In this document: piece by piece, positions 41,511 to 51,190 of the stretch
How the letters are laid out: every line of letters starts with the position of its first letter
How positions within the stretch are numbered: the stretch's first letter is position 1
Assembly: GCF_001612555.1 (NCBI RefSeq)
Contig: NZ_CP015110.1
Location: 248,001 to 312,000 of the forward strand
Length of the DNA stretch: 64,000 bases
Direction of reading: 5' to 3'
Origin: Acinetobacter sp. TGL-Y2
GTDB taxonomy: Bacteria > Pseudomonadota > Gammaproteobacteria > Pseudomonadales > Moraxellaceae
Notes under the pieces: model-generated
The model's input: only the letters and a program-made list of their open reading frames with translations
What the model was told of the DNA's origin: nothing
Databases searched by the model: none
Position numbers and translations under genes: made by a program

Positions 41511-43430
41511 ATGAGCGAACAAAATACACAAAAACATAGTTTCCAAGCCGAAGTTGCTCAGTTATTGCATTTAGTGACCCATTCTCTTTATTCTAATCCT
41601 GAAATTTTCTTACGTGAACTGATTTCAAATGCTTCAGATGCGTGCGATAAGTTGCGTTTTGAAGGGATTAATCATCCAGAATTTTATGAAAATGATCCAG
41701 ACTTACATGTTCGTGTCACTTTGGATAAAGACAATAAAACCATCACCATTTCGGACAATGGTATTGGTCTGAGCCAACAAGAAGCGATTGATAACTTGGG
41801 TACGATTGCAAAATCGGGCACCAAAGATTTTATGTCGAAACTTTCGGGTGACCAAAAGTCAGATGCGCAATTGATTGGTCAGTTTGGTGTCGGTTTCTAC
41901 TCAGGTTTCATTGTTGCAGAAAAAATTACGGTTGAATCACGCCGTGCAGGGACAGAAGCGACTGAAGGTGTGCGCTGGATTAGTACGGGGACTGGGGACT
42001 TTGAAGTTGCTCAGATTGAAAAAGCTTCACGTGGAACCGACATCATTTTACATTTGCGTGATGATGCACTTGAGTATTTAGAAACTCAAAAAGTTAAACA
42101 GATCATTAATAAATATTCTGACCACATCAGTTTGCCGATTGAAATGCAAAAAGAGATTTGGCAGCAAGAAGAAGCGGTTGAAGGTGAAGAAACCAAGCCT
42201 GGTCATTATGTAAAAACAGATGAATGGGAAGCGATTAACTCGGCAAGCGCACTGTGGACACGCAGTAAGTCTGAAATTACAGAAGAGCAATATGTAGAGT
42301 TTTATAAAAACTTGAGCCATGACTATGAAGCACCGTTGGCTTGGGCACATAACCGTGTTGAAGGCAGCACTGAATATACTCAACTTTTATATATTCCAAG
42401 CAAAGCGCCACATAACATTTTCACCCGTGAAGCCAAAGCAGGCATTAAACTATATGTGAAACGCGTGTTTATTATGGATGATGCAGATAATCTGATTCCA
42501 AATTACTTGCGCTTTGTACAGGGTGTAGTCGACAGTGCAGATTTACCACTGAATGTGAGCCGTGAACTTTTACAAGAAAGCCGTGATGTTAAAACCATTC
42601 GTGAAGGTAACGCACGTCGTGTTTTGACGACGCTTGATGCATTGGCGAAGTCTGAAGATGAAGCAGATCAAGAGAAGTTTAAAACGTTCTATACAGAATT
42701 TGGTTCTGTAATTAAAGAAGGTCTGGGTGAAGATCTGGGCAACCGTGATCGTATTTTAAAACTGCTTCGTTTTGCGACCTCGACCAGTGACGAAGTCAAC
42801 ACCACTTTCGCGGCATATAAAGAGGTGATGAAAGAAGGTCAAAAAGCAATTTACTATGTGACTGCGGACAGTCTTGCGGCTGCGAAGAATTCCCCACAAC
42901 TTGAATTGTTCAAGAAAAAGGGCATTCAAGTATTGCTCATGACTGATCGTGTAGACGAATGGGCGATGGAGTTTGTGCATGAGTTTGATGGCACACCGCT
43001 GCAAAATGTCTCTAAAGGCGCAGTTGATCTTGGGGATTTGCAAGACGCTGAAGAGAAGAAAGCACTTGAAGCCGCGGCAGAGCAGTTTAAGCCGGTGGTC
43101 GATCAGTTAAGCGATGCACTCAAAGCCAAAACGTCTGAAGTGCGCGTCACGACGCGTTTGGTCGATTCACCAGCGTGTCTTGTGACCAGTGAAGGTGAGC
43201 TGTCTCCACAATTGATTCGTATGCTCAAACAGGCGGGTCAAGAGGTGCCTGAAAGCAAACCGATTTTGGAAATTAATCCTGAACATCCTTTAGTGAAAAA
43301 ACTTGAAGGTTCAGCGCAATTTGACGATTTGGCCAATGTGATTTTTGATCAAGCGGTCATTGCAGAAGGCGGTTTACCGAGTGATCCAGCAGAATACTTA
43401 AAACGCATCAACAGTTTATTATTGAAATAA
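41511..43430 (+). CDS. htpG: Chaperone protein HtpG (bacterial Hsp90)
   Basis: 639 residues. The GHKL ATPase motifs are [27 protein letters not shown], and [16 protein letters not shown]. The middle domain has the catalytic arginine region [20 protein letters not shown], then RELLQES. The C-terminal dimerisation domain is intact. ATG 41511 is chosen because AAGGAG is 6 nt upstream and the family starts near this point; the open frame to 41445 is extra. A clear terminator follows. No heat-shock promoter could be identified with confidence. Confidence 0.97.
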   Translation: MSEQNTQKHSFQAEVAQLLHLVTHSLYSNPEIFLRELISNASDACDKLRFEGINHPEFYENDPDLHVRVTLDKDNKTITISDNGIGLSQQEAIDNLGTIAKSGTKDFMSKLSGDQKSDAQLIGQFGVGFYSGFIVAEKITVESRRAGTEATEGVRWISTGTGDFEVAQIEKASRGTDIILHLRDDALEYLETQKVKQIINKYSDHISLPIEMQKEIWQQEEAVEGEETKPGHYVKTDEWEAINSASALWTRSKSEITEEQYVEFYKNLSHDYEAPLAWAHNRVEGSTEYTQLLYIPSKAPHNIFTREAKAGIKLYVKRVFIMDDADNLIPNYLRFVQGVVDSADLPLNVSRELLQESRDVKTIREGNARRVLTTLDALAKSEDEADQEKFKTFYTEFGSVIKEGLGEDLGNRDRILKLLRFATSTSDEVNTTFAAYKEVMKEGQKAIYYVTADSLAAAKNSPQLELFKKKGIQVLLMTDRVDEWAMEFVHEFDGTPLQNVSKGAVDLGDLQDAEEKKALEAAAEQFKPVVDQLSDALKAKTSEVRVTTRLVDSPACLVTSEGELSPQLIRMLKQAGQEVPESKPILEINPEHPLVKKLEGSAQFDDLANVIFDQAVIAEGGLPSDPAEYLKRINSLLLK

Positions 43431-43454
43431 TTGTTGCGATAAAATTTTTGAATC

Positions 43455-43481
43455 AAAAAACCTCCTTTGGGAGGTTTTTTT
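43455..43481 (+). terminator. Terminator after htpG
   Basis: A-run, CCTCC-tttg-GGAGG, T-run. The stretch 43482-43739 beyond it holds only a short unsupported ORF. Confidence 0.92.
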
Positions 43482-43739
43482 ATGGGTGAGTTTTAATTCA
43501 ATTTTTAATCTTATTGATAACTCAACACGTCCATATTGAGATCCGATAAAAATTTGAATCATTCAATATCCGAAAAAATGATTCTATTCACCGTTATATG
43601 CTATTCACCTAATTTTGTTGTTTTATTTGCTCGACCTTTTACTACGATGGCGAATGTTGATACACAAAGAATGATGCGAAATCAGCGTGTGATTCCATCC
43701 AAACCTGTATCTGGATTTTAAAATGAACATGCAAAATCA

Positions 43740-43767
43740 AAAAAGCCCATTCTATGAAGGGCTTTTT
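43740..43767 (-). terminator. Terminator of the 43792-44976 gene
   Basis: AAAAAGCCC / GGGCTTTTT with an inner TTC/GAA pairing. It is symmetrical and acts about 25 bases beyond the minus-strand stop codon. Confidence 0.85.
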
Positions 43768-43791
43768 ATGACGTGCTTGCTCAATACCGCG

Positions 43792-44976
43792 TTAAAAGAT
43801 CGCCTCTAAACGGACCAAAGCACGGGCATAGTGACTGCGATCTTCACGATCATCATTATAATAATTCAAGTCACCTTGTACGAAGAACCATTCACGTAGC
43901 ACTGGCTGACGCCATGAAACGAACGGACCCCAACTGTTCATACGTGTATCGTTATTGTTGATGTAGCCGCCCACATACATACCGTAGTTAAAACGGTTGC
44001 CTTGGAAAAATTGGTGCTGACGATAAGTTCGATTATCCCACGTCAGATCATCGTCTTGTTCATCTGCATAGGTAAGGAAAAACTGATTCGATAAAAAGGC
44101 ATGATTGGGACGTGCATGGGTCAACTCTAAATTGGTACGCAAATAATTTTCACTATCAATACCATAACGATAGATTTGTTCTGCATGTACAAAAAAATCG
44201 CCGCCCAAATCCCAATTCTTTTTGGCTTTTAAACGGGCATAAATGTCATCGCCTGAACGCAATCCCAAATCTGCATCTAAGTCAAAAGGGAGACTTTTAG
44301 ACAGCTGAGACCAGCGTAGGGCTATGGAGCTGTTGTCATCTCGAATACGTTTGCTGTCCACTTGCTTGTCTGGGTCACCCGTTGGGTTTTCATTTGTAAT
44401 GGCAATGTTATTTTCAATTTCATTGTCGAGTGAGTCATCACCAAACACTACGCTGAGCTTGTTCTCTAATGTCGGTAAATCAATTTTACCGCGGATACGA
44501 GGCTTTAACTCATAACCATCATACTTGTCCCAATCATTGTCCAAAATGATACGCAGCGTGGCTTTTGCAGGTTTTTCAGGATTAGTCTCGCCAAACCAGC
44601 CATCAATACGGTTGGCAGTGCGATCTGCCCAGTTACGGATTGATTTTTGTTTACGATCTGCCCAAGCTTTATCTTCTGTTTCAAGGGTTGAAGGCAGTGT
44701 CTTATTATTCGACTCTTCGGGGAACAACGTAGGAGTTACATCTACCATGCGTGGAATATAATCCAGCCAACCACGATCATTAGACGTTGAAATTTCAGCG
44801 TCTCTATCTAGATGAGAGATATAAGGAGCTGAGTCGCTAAATTGCGCCGTATAGGGATTCGTATGCTGTGCTGTGCTGGTTTGTTCTGCTTGCGTCCCTG
44901 TGCTTGTTACAGAAAGGCAACACAATAAAATCAGTGGCAGTTTTTGGTGGGCATAGACAGTTTTTGATATATTCAT
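43792..44976 (-). CDS. Predicted outer-membrane beta-barrel protein of unknown function
   Basis: About 394 residues from ATG 44976. A signal peptide (KLPLILLCCLSVTSTGTQA) is followed by an Asp/Asn-rich N-terminal part. Long alternating beta strands with aromatic girdles follow (for example GDDIYARLKAKKNWDLGGDF, FFQGNRFNYGMYVGGYINNN), ending RLEAIF with a terminal phenylalanine. That is the outer-membrane barrel signature. I do not recognise the family. A longer start at 45006 is possible but lacks a binding site. Confidence 0.75.
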   Translation of the reverse strand: MNISKTVYAHQKLPLILLCCLSVTSTGTQAEQTSTAQHTNPYTAQFSDSAPYISHLDRDAEISTSNDRGWLDYIPRMVDVTPTLFPEESNNKTLPSTLETEDKAWADRKQKSIRNWADRTANRIDGWFGETNPEKPAKATLRIILDNDWDKYDGYELKPRIRGKIDLPTLENKLSVVFGDDSLDNEIENNIAITNENPTGDPDKQVDSKRIRDDNSSIALRWSQLSKSLPFDLDADLGLRSGDDIYARLKAKKNWDLGGDFFVHAEQIYRYGIDSENYLRTNLELTHARPNHAFLSNQFFLTYADEQDDDLTWDNRTYRQHQFFQGNRFNYGMYVGGYINNNDTRMNSWGPFVSWRQPVLREWFFVQGDLNYYNDDREDRSHYARALVRLEAIF

Positions 44977-45338
44977 GTGATTAATATTGATTCCCTGATG
45001 AATCATCCAATAAGGCGATCTACGTCACACTAAATTTGGGGTTTTTATAAAAAAAGTGTTAAGTACTTATAACTGTTTTAGTTTTATCAAAAAAAAGCTC
45101 GGAAATAAATCAGAAAAATGTAGCTATCGAAACGTTCATTTTAAAATGGCATAAATATTGGAGCAAAAAAAGTAACTCAAATGGACTAAATTGCTTGGAT
45201 GTTCATGGTTGTCTTGTTTTTATTTAACTGAGTATTGAGCAATAAGCTTAAAATGACTGTTTTAATTAAGTGAGTGAACGTAATCTAAGAATAAAAGTAA
45301 TCAAGATTGAGATTTAACTACCCATTTGAACGATATCG

Positions 45339-45359
45339 TCCATATGAATCACATATGGA
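45339..45359. promoter_or_regulatory. Perfect palindrome in the 45.0-45.6 kb gap
   Basis: TCCATATG-aatca-CATATGGA, 8-bp arms. It could be an operator. The 565-bp gap around it contains no convincing gene; a 41-codon open stretch at 45307-45429 overlaps it. Confidence 0.35.
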
Positions 45360-45398
45360 AACTGCATTTGTCGGTTATAAAGCTTTAGATCAAGAAAA

Positions 45399-45460
45399 GC
45401 CGAACCTTGCACCGCTTATTCCATCTTAATGTAGAGAGAATAAGCGTAATAAGATTCGGC
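45399..45460. repeat. Long imperfect inverted repeat
   Basis: Arms 45399-45421 and 45438-45460 match at 18 of 23 positions (outer GCCGAA, inner CGCTTATTC), with a 16-nt loop. It would fold into a stable RNA hairpin. Function unknown. Confidence 0.55.
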
Positions 45461-45572
45461 AGATTTGCGCACTTGCTTATATAATTCAAGCAATACGGTT
45501 GTGTCTTGGATTTAACCTACACGATTAAAACAAAGTATAATTTATAAAAAGGCTAAACCTTCTATATAAAGC

Positions 45573-45815
45573 TTAGACCTTTGCAGTGCAATATTTCTTC
45601 TCGTAGATTTTACCTGACACTGCACCAATGACGGCACCACTGATAGTACCAAAGACAGGCAATACACTTCCTGCTGCAGCACCAATGAGTGCACCTTTAA
45701 CGGTGGGTGAAAAACGAGATTTTTTTGATACCGAATTTGGCGTCTGGGTTGTATCATCATTGAGATGATTCTGAATTTGGTTCTCAGCTTGGTTATGATT
45801 TGGCGTATGTGTCAT
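45573..45815 (-). CDS. Small glycine-zipper protein
   Basis: 80 residues from ATG 45815 (GAGGGA upstream). The first 35 residues are polar (MTHTPNHNQAENQIQNHLN). The rest is one glycine-zipper hairpin: VKGALIGAAAGSVLPVFGTI and SGAVIGAVSGKIYEKKY. It has no signal peptide or lipobox, so insertion into the inner membrane is likely. The open frame reaches farther upstream but lacks a binding site. Function unknown. Confidence 0.7.
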   Translation of the reverse strand: MTHTPNHNQAENQIQNHLNDDTTQTPNSVSKKSRFSPTVKGALIGAAAGSVLPVFGTISGAVIGAVSGKIYEKKYCTAKV

Positions 45816-46002
45816 TCGTATTCCCTCAAAAATTAAGTGATTAAAATGCATCGTGCTCAAATAGGATTTAAACAAAAAAAGTAGGTCATCACTAGACCGA
45901 CTATGTTGTGGCTTGTGGTGGGGATGTAACTTAGGCAAAACTTTCGTAAAGAAGCTTTGGCACTTAATCACTATTGAAGCATTACATTCAGGTCATAAAA
46001 AA

Positions 46003-46024
46003 CCTCCTAAAAAGGAGGCGTTTT
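46003..46024 (-). terminator. Orphan leftward terminator
   Basis: CCTCC / GGAGG stem followed by six T on the minus strand, with a poor T tract on the plus strand. No gene on the minus strand lies between it and 46340, so an unannotated short transcript is possible. The 46025-46340 stretch holds nothing else I can support. Confidence 0.45.
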
Positions 46025-46348
46025 ATCTTATAAAATAAGAAAAAGTTAGAAACTACAGCGCGGATATCAAAACAATAAAAATCAAAAGGGTGTGACTTAA
46101 ATCTGTTGCTATTTTATAAAAAAGCTTCAGGTGTTGATAGATCTATTCATGCAACGCTGCATCCTATTTTTGATTATTTGGTAATCAAAGGTCTTTAATT
46201 GAGTGGGTCTAAAGAGTGAAGACGGCAACATGTAATCCAGCTGTAAGTTTGCATGATGAAATGGTTACTTTAAACATCGTCATAAACACAGCACCGTTTT
46301 TTTAATCTAAGATGAAGATTCAATTACAACTAAAAGAGAGTCAATAAC

Positions 46349-46549
46349 ATGGCAATAGCAAAAGTCGTTGAAGTGAATTCGAGCAGTACTAAAAGTTTTG
46401 AAGATGCGATCCAAACTGGTATCGCTAAGGTCACAGAAACCTTAAAAAATGTTCAGGGTGCTTGGATCAATGAGCAAAAAGTCATTATTAAAGAAAATAA
46501 AATCACAGAGTACCGTGTCAATTTAAAGATTAGTTTCTTGGTTGAATAA
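46349..46549 (+). CDS. Dodecin flavoprotein
   Basis: 66 residues, one dodecin domain: MAIAKVVEVNSSSTKSFEDA at the start, then VQGAWINEQKVIIKENKI and EYRVNLKISFLVE. The tryptophan in GAWI stacks on flavin in known dodecins. These proteins form hollow 12-mers that store or buffer flavin in the cytoplasm. AAGAGAG precedes the ATG, and a terminator follows. Confidence 0.93.
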   Translation: MAIAKVVEVNSSSTKSFEDAIQTGIAKVTETLKNVQGAWINEQKVIIKENKITEYRVNLKISFLVE

Positions 46550-46572
46550 ATCTTTAGAATCAATATGAAATT

Positions 46573-46601
46573 AAAAAAATCCCCATGACGGGGATTTTTT
46601 T
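46573..46601 (+). terminator. Terminator after the dodecin gene
   Basis: AATCCCC / GGGGATT stem with A and T runs on either side. Confidence 0.92.
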
Positions 46602-46670
46602 AAGCGCTATTCATGGACTTTCTAAAAACTCACATTGACTCTAAAAAGTCATATCAATGCGCTTTTTAGA

Positions 46671-47372
46671 TTAAGATGTAGATGTTTCGCATTGATCATC
46701 GTCGCAGTGCGGTGCAGCGTCATGCTCAGTATCTTCATCTTTAATCGTAGCTACTGCTTTTTCAAGCACGTCTTTAAAGATGTTCACGGGCTGTGCGCCT
46801 GCAAGTGCTACACGTTGATCAAAGACAAAGAACGGTACGCCAGTGACTTTAAGCTGTTCACGTGCCACTTCTTCATCGAATTTTACAAAGTCTGAAAATT
46901 CATCTGAGTCTAAAACATTGTCCACTTCCACTGGATTTAGACCAATACGTGCTGCAACATCTTCTAAAGTTTCACGTTCACCAATACTCAAACCTTGAGT
47001 CATATAACTAAAGAAAAAAGCTTCTTTGGCTTCTGAGCCTAACCCTTGGCTTTGTGCAAGGTGAATAATACGGTGTGCATTAAAGGTATTGCCTGAATTG
47101 GCTTTTTCCCAGTTAAATTCAATCCCTTCTTCCTTTGCCATTGCTGCAATATTGCGCTGCATTTGTTCGACTTCTTCAATACTACGATTGTACTTTGCCG
47201 CAAGTCGTTCAGTGTTGGAAGTCTCTTGGCGCTGTGGTGCGTTTTGGTCAAGCTGATAACTGTGCCAATGCACTTCAAGTTCAATACCTGCTTGTTCAGC
47301 TGCTTTTTCTAAACGTTTTTTGCCAATATAACAAAACGGACAAACGACATCAGACCAAATATCTACACGCAT
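46671..47372 (-). CDS. DsbA family oxidoreductase, FrnE-like
   Basis: 233 residues. The thioredoxin-fold active site is SDVVCPFCYIGKKRLE, a C-P-F-C motif near residue 12. The cis-proline side is VTGVPFFVFDQRVALAGAQP. There is no signal peptide, so it acts in the cytoplasm, unlike DsbA. The C-terminal tail carries CDDDQCE, an extra cysteine pair like that of FrnE proteins of stress-resistant bacteria. The natural substrate is unknown. Confidence 0.9.
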   Translation of the reverse strand: MRVDIWSDVVCPFCYIGKKRLEKAAEQAGIELEVHWHSYQLDQNAPQRQETSNTERLAAKYNRSIEEVEQMQRNIAAMAKEEGIEFNWEKANSGNTFNAHRIIHLAQSQGLGSEAKEAFFFSYMTQGLSIGERETLEDVAARIGLNPVEVDNVLDSDEFSDFVKFDEEVAREQLKVTGVPFFVFDQRVALAGAQPVNIFKDVLEKAVATIKDEDTEHDAAPHCDDDQCETSTS

Positions 47373-47796
47373 AACAGTTCTCTAAGAATCATAATCTGCT
47401 CTATAGTGAAGGTGATTGCGACAAAATTAAAGAGCTAAAAATAAAACGGAGTGTATTGCGGGGCCAATCTGAGCCTATTGCTGAATAAAAATACAAAGTT
47501 CAGTCTATATTACATGGGCTGCTCGGTGTCCTTTTTTCAAGATAGTATGGAATGTCATATCGAATGCGATGTGGAATGGCGATATGAACGTGAATGTACA
47601 CGCTTAAAATTACGTAGCGGGTTTAATAATTATGAGAAAATATATTCATAAACTGTGTTTGTAAACCGAATAAAATAGAAAAATGTTAAGCTTGTCAAAA
47701 CTTTATGATGTAAAATGGCTAATTATTAAACATAAAAAATTAACAGGTAAATGCTCTTTTGATATTGAAAAATGGCTTTCGGATGTGGAGGTGCTT

Positions 47797-48543
47797 ATGC
47801 GCCGTCTCTTGATTCTTATCTTTATTCTGATTTTGTCACTTTGTGGCTACTTTTTTTATCATGAAAAAAATCAAATGGCAGAGGTCAATCGTGAAGTGTT
47901 TGACAAGGTCATGTCCGAAAAAATGGAAACTTTGTATGTGCAGGCAAGGGACTGGAAACAGCCCTTAAAGATGACAGTGCCTGATGATCGCTTAGCAGGC
48001 GATTATAAAATTATATCTGAGTTTATTTTGCGCTATTGGATGGACAACATTGAGGCAAGAAATAGCTATTTACGTCAGCTTGATCAAGCACAGTGGGATG
48101 AGTTTTTAAATGCTGAGCGTTTAGAAAAAGATCGGAAATCATCTTATCAACAGACGCATCAAATGTTCAGTACGGTGAGTAAAGCCACCACTGAATACCA
48201 AAAAAAGCATGAGCAAATTTTTACTCAAGCTCTAGCAGATGTGGATGTGTTAAAAATCGATGGCAAAATGCGGGATGCGATGAAAGAGAAGTTGTTGTAC
48301 AGCCGTCAAGACAATGACGAAACTGCACTACTCCAAATTGAGCTGCAAATCATTGCTAAAGCCGAAGAGATGTTTACTTTACTGCGTAACCATAAATGGC
48401 TGAGAAAAGGTAACACCTTCCTTTTTGCCAAAGATGTACAAGTGCGTCAGTTTAATATTTTATATGCAGAAATTTTAGAATTTCAGGCACAAATTGATGA
48501 GTTGAAGCGACAAAATGCCAAGGTATTTGAAGTCAAAGATTAA
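47797..48543 (+). CDS. Single-pass membrane protein of unknown function
   Basis: 248 residues from ATG 47797, chosen because GGAGG lies 5 nt upstream; an open frame runs back to 47683 without such a site. One transmembrane segment (RLLILIFILILSLCGYFFY) is followed by a helical, coiled-coil-like domain rich in Q, E, K and D. The segment 47373-47796 upstream has no other supported gene. I do not recognise the family. Confidence 0.72.
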   Translation: MRRLLILIFILILSLCGYFFYHEKNQMAEVNREVFDKVMSEKMETLYVQARDWKQPLKMTVPDDRLAGDYKIISEFILRYWMDNIEARNSYLRQLDQAQWDEFLNAERLEKDRKSSYQQTHQMFSTVSKATTEYQKKHEQIFTQALADVDVLKIDGKMRDAMKEKLLYSRQDNDETALLQIELQIIAKAEEMFTLLRNHKWLRKGNTFLFAKDVQVRQFNILYAEILEFQAQIDELKRQNAKVFEVKD

Positions 48544-49039
48544 TCAGGATGCATGGGCATTTCAAAATCAGAGTACTGAGACAGTCATTATCATGATTTT
48601 GAAAGTATCAAAAAGGTTGTTTTTTTGTGCGATATTTAGCAGCATGAGTACTGTAATTAACTGAAATCAAAAAATAAATTTCATCATTTAAAAATATGCT
48701 TTATTGTTGGTGACATAGTAGGGATGACGTTTAATCATCGGAAGATGATACACAGTACGTTGAATTTGATTTGGCTCGAATTCGTTTAAGATGACTTCTT
48801 GAAAATGACCTTAAGAGCCAATCTCTGTATCTGTCTTAATGACTTCACTGATTTTGTATGTACGAATATATCGCTTGCTAAGCTGAGTTGATTAAAGTGA
48901 GTTAAAATACGACGTTGAAAGGTTCAATTGAAAACCTAAAACCCCAGCCCAACCCTTGAAGCCTGTTGGAAGCACCGAAATTTATAGCGCTATTGCGTTT
49001 AATATTCCTCCAGCATGACTCATTTTGACCTTAGACCGT

Positions 49040-50371
49040 ATGAAGAATTTGATCGTATTGTGGTTCAGCGTTTTTGCATTGTCGGCAATCTCAATTGGCT
49101 ACACCCATGATTTTTTAATCAGCCCAATTTGGGTGGTTAACGTTTTCACGTCTTATTATTTAATTAAATTTCGAAAAATAATTCACAGTCAAATATTCAA
49201 CTTCATCTTTGCGTTTAGTGCGGTATTTACAGCGTCTGTGCTGATTGATCCTGTCAAAGATTTAGAAACCAAAGCCTTGCTCTGTGCGCTTGGTGCTGTG
49301 CAAGTGGTGATATTTAATTACCTCTATTATTTCGTCAAAATCCGTACACAACAACTGAAGTATTACCACACCATCGTGTTGGCTGTGCCGAGTGTGATCA
49401 GCGCTTTGATGGGGGGGCTGCTGTTCATGCTCATTTTTAAGTTTGGTAAAAACTATTATGAGTTTTTAGACTATTTCCTCGAGCAGTTTTCCACGGGTTT
49501 GGGTGTCATGTGCATTTTGTTTGGGATACAGGCTTGGAAGCGCATTTCATTTCAAGATTATGCATTGGTGTGTTTGGCGCTTCTTGCACAGTATTTTATT
49601 TCGATCGACCAAATTTTTTATGCCTGCTTTATCTTGCCCTTTTTAATGTGTTATTTCGCATTGAAACATGGTTTGCGTGAGTTCTGTTTGCTCATTGGAC
49701 TGTTGACGCTGATCTGTACCACCTATGTGTCCTTGCCTTTGGCAGGGGAGTATTGGTCTGAAGCTCAAGTCTATATGCTGTCTCGAATCAGTGCTTATCG
49801 TTTGGCACTGGGCAGTTATCTGATTATATTCCTAATTGTCTGTGAAATTTATTTGACCAATAAACGTCTGTATGAAGCCTATGAGCGGATGATGTTGAGT
49901 GATGAGTTGACGGGGCTGAAGAATCGCCGCTTTGTACGTGAAAAGGTACTCACCGATTCGAGCTATCAACAGGGTTTCTTGTTGTTATTGGACATTGATG
50001 ACTTTAAAAGGGTCAATGATGAGTATGGGCATCATATTGGTGATTTGGTGATTCAGCATATTTCTGACCTTTTGCGTGAATTAGACGTGTGCAGCAAAAT
50101 GATTTCAAGATGGGGTGGGGAAGAGTTTTTGGTAGCGGTCAAGAACGGCAGTGATGCCGACTGCAAAGCACTCTGTCATCGCATTATGCAGCGCTGTCGT
50201 GAGAAACCTTTCGTCTATAAAGACATCCAGTTCCCAGTCAATGTGAGCATGGGTGCAGCAACTTTTGAGCAGTTTGACTTACAAAATTACGAAACCTTAA
50301 TCCAAAAAGTCGATAAAAATCTGTATGAAGCCAAGGCCCGCGGCAAAAATCAATACGTGTTTAGCGCTTAG
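49040..50371 (+). CDS. Membrane diguanylate cyclase (GGDEF)
   Basis: About 443 residues. Roughly eight hydrophobic segments fill residues 1-270, forming a MASE-like sensor I cannot name. The GGDEF domain starts at SDELTGLKNRRFVREKV, has the substrate-binding DIDDFKRVNDEYGHHIGD and the catalytic SRWGGEEFLVAV, and ends ARGKNQYVF. The residues normally forming the RxxD inhibitory site before GGEEF are not there, so product inhibition may be absent. It should make cyclic di-GMP. A TTG at 49025 is an alternative start. The stretch 48544-49039 has only a doubtful gene remnant. Confidence 0.9.
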   Translation: MKNLIVLWFSVFALSAISIGYTHDFLISPIWVVNVFTSYYLIKFRKIIHSQIFNFIFAFSAVFTASVLIDPVKDLETKALLCALGAVQVVIFNYLYYFVKIRTQQLKYYHTIVLAVPSVISALMGGLLFMLIFKFGKNYYEFLDYFLEQFSTGLGVMCILFGIQAWKRISFQDYALVCLALLAQYFISIDQIFYACFILPFLMCYFALKHGLREFCLLIGLLTLICTTYVSLPLAGEYWSEAQVYMLSRISAYRLALGSYLIIFLIVCEIYLTNKRLYEAYERMMLSDELTGLKNRRFVREKVLTDSSYQQGFLLLLDIDDFKRVNDEYGHHIGDLVIQHISDLLRELDVCSKMISRWGGEEFLVAVKNGSDADCKALCHRIMQRCREKPFVYKDIQFPVNVSMGAATFEQFDLQNYETLIQKVDKNLYEAKARGKNQYVFSA

Positions 50372-50647
50372 AAAGTCGTCACTTCATTTTCAATGATAAA
50401 TAATGTCTAAGAACGGACCTATGTCCCCAATAAAATCTTATTTACTTCACTGTTTCGATCATCAATTTCACAGCTTTTTCACAGGTTTTTTTACAGCTTG
50501 AACCGTTTATCTGAGCATGGATGAATCCCGCAGATGAATGTTGTAGCCTACTTAGATGGTACTTTTTCTCCCCATGATGCATTCCTAGAATCATAGGTAC
50601 GGTACATGTATAGACGTATTGCGTCATTTATCTAAAGAGTTCAGTTT

Positions 50648-51157
50648 ATGAAGCTTGCCCAAGTATCTCTAATGACATGCGTGATGATCTGCTCATCTTT
50701 TTTTACTGTGTATGCGGAGGATCTGACGAGCTTACCCACAATTCAGATGATGGCGGATGATGAATTACGTGATGAAGTTTTAACGACCGTTCAACCTTTT
50801 CAGGAAGATCGAAAAGTTCGTAAGGCTTTACAGCATCAGATCATTAAAAAAGAGCAAGAGCTTCAAAATTATGAAATTGGTCATCAAGCAAAGGCAGTGA
50901 GTGTTCAGCCTCAAACCACCATGCCTGACTTAAGTCAGCTCTCACCTTTGCAGCGAGAGTATGTGCTGAGTGTGGCGTCAAGCTTACAGTCGGCTGACCC
51001 AAGTTCTGGTATTTTTAAGATGCTTGAGCCATTGGGGATAGACCGTGATCGAGCTTTAAATGGTGTGCGTAATGGCGGTGGGGTACTTCAAATTAATTTT
51101 GATGAGCAGCGATTGAATCAATTGTTGGGGGATCAGTGGCGTGATGGTATTAAATAA
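50648..51157 (+). CDS. Secreted protein of unknown function
   Basis: 169 residues with a signal peptide (VSLMTCVMICSSFFTVYA, then EDLTSLP). The mature protein is polar and helical. Near the end, DRALNGVRNGGGVLQINFDE is the most distinctive stretch. AAAGAG stands ahead of the ATG. It converges on the AT-rich island at 51189. No family recognised. Confidence 0.72.
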   Translation: MKLAQVSLMTCVMICSSFFTVYAEDLTSLPTIQMMADDELRDEVLTTVQPFQEDRKVRKALQHQIIKKEQELQNYEIGHQAKAVSVQPQTTMPDLSQLSPLQREYVLSVASSLQSADPSSGIFKMLEPLGIDRDRALNGVRNGGGVLQINFDEQRLNQLLGDQWRDGIK

Positions 51158-51172
51158 AACTATAAAAAGATT

Positions 51173-51190
51173 AAAGCTCCGAAGAGCCTT
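51173..51190 (-). terminator. Terminator of the ImmA/IrrE gene
   Basis: On the minus strand AAGGCTC-ttcg-GAGCTTT overlaps the stop codon and is followed by a T-rich stretch. Moderate quality. Confidence 0.5.

Noticed and set aside
43536..43721. 61-codon open stretch between htpG and the barrel gene
   Set aside because: No ribosome binding site, no recognisable product, and low complexity; the only protein-like part is the last 20 residues.
45399..45460. Inverted repeat considered as an integron attC site
   Set aside because: The arms lack the R'/R'' core GTTRRRY and RYYYAAC pair, and no integrase or cassette array is nearby.
47451..47651. 66-codon open stretch upstream of the 47797 gene
   Set aside because: GTG start, poor binding site and unnatural composition rich in Cys and Tyr.
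50442..50627. 61-codon open stretch on the minus strand
   Set aside because: It would occupy the promoter region of the 50648 gene, has no binding site and no recognisable motif.
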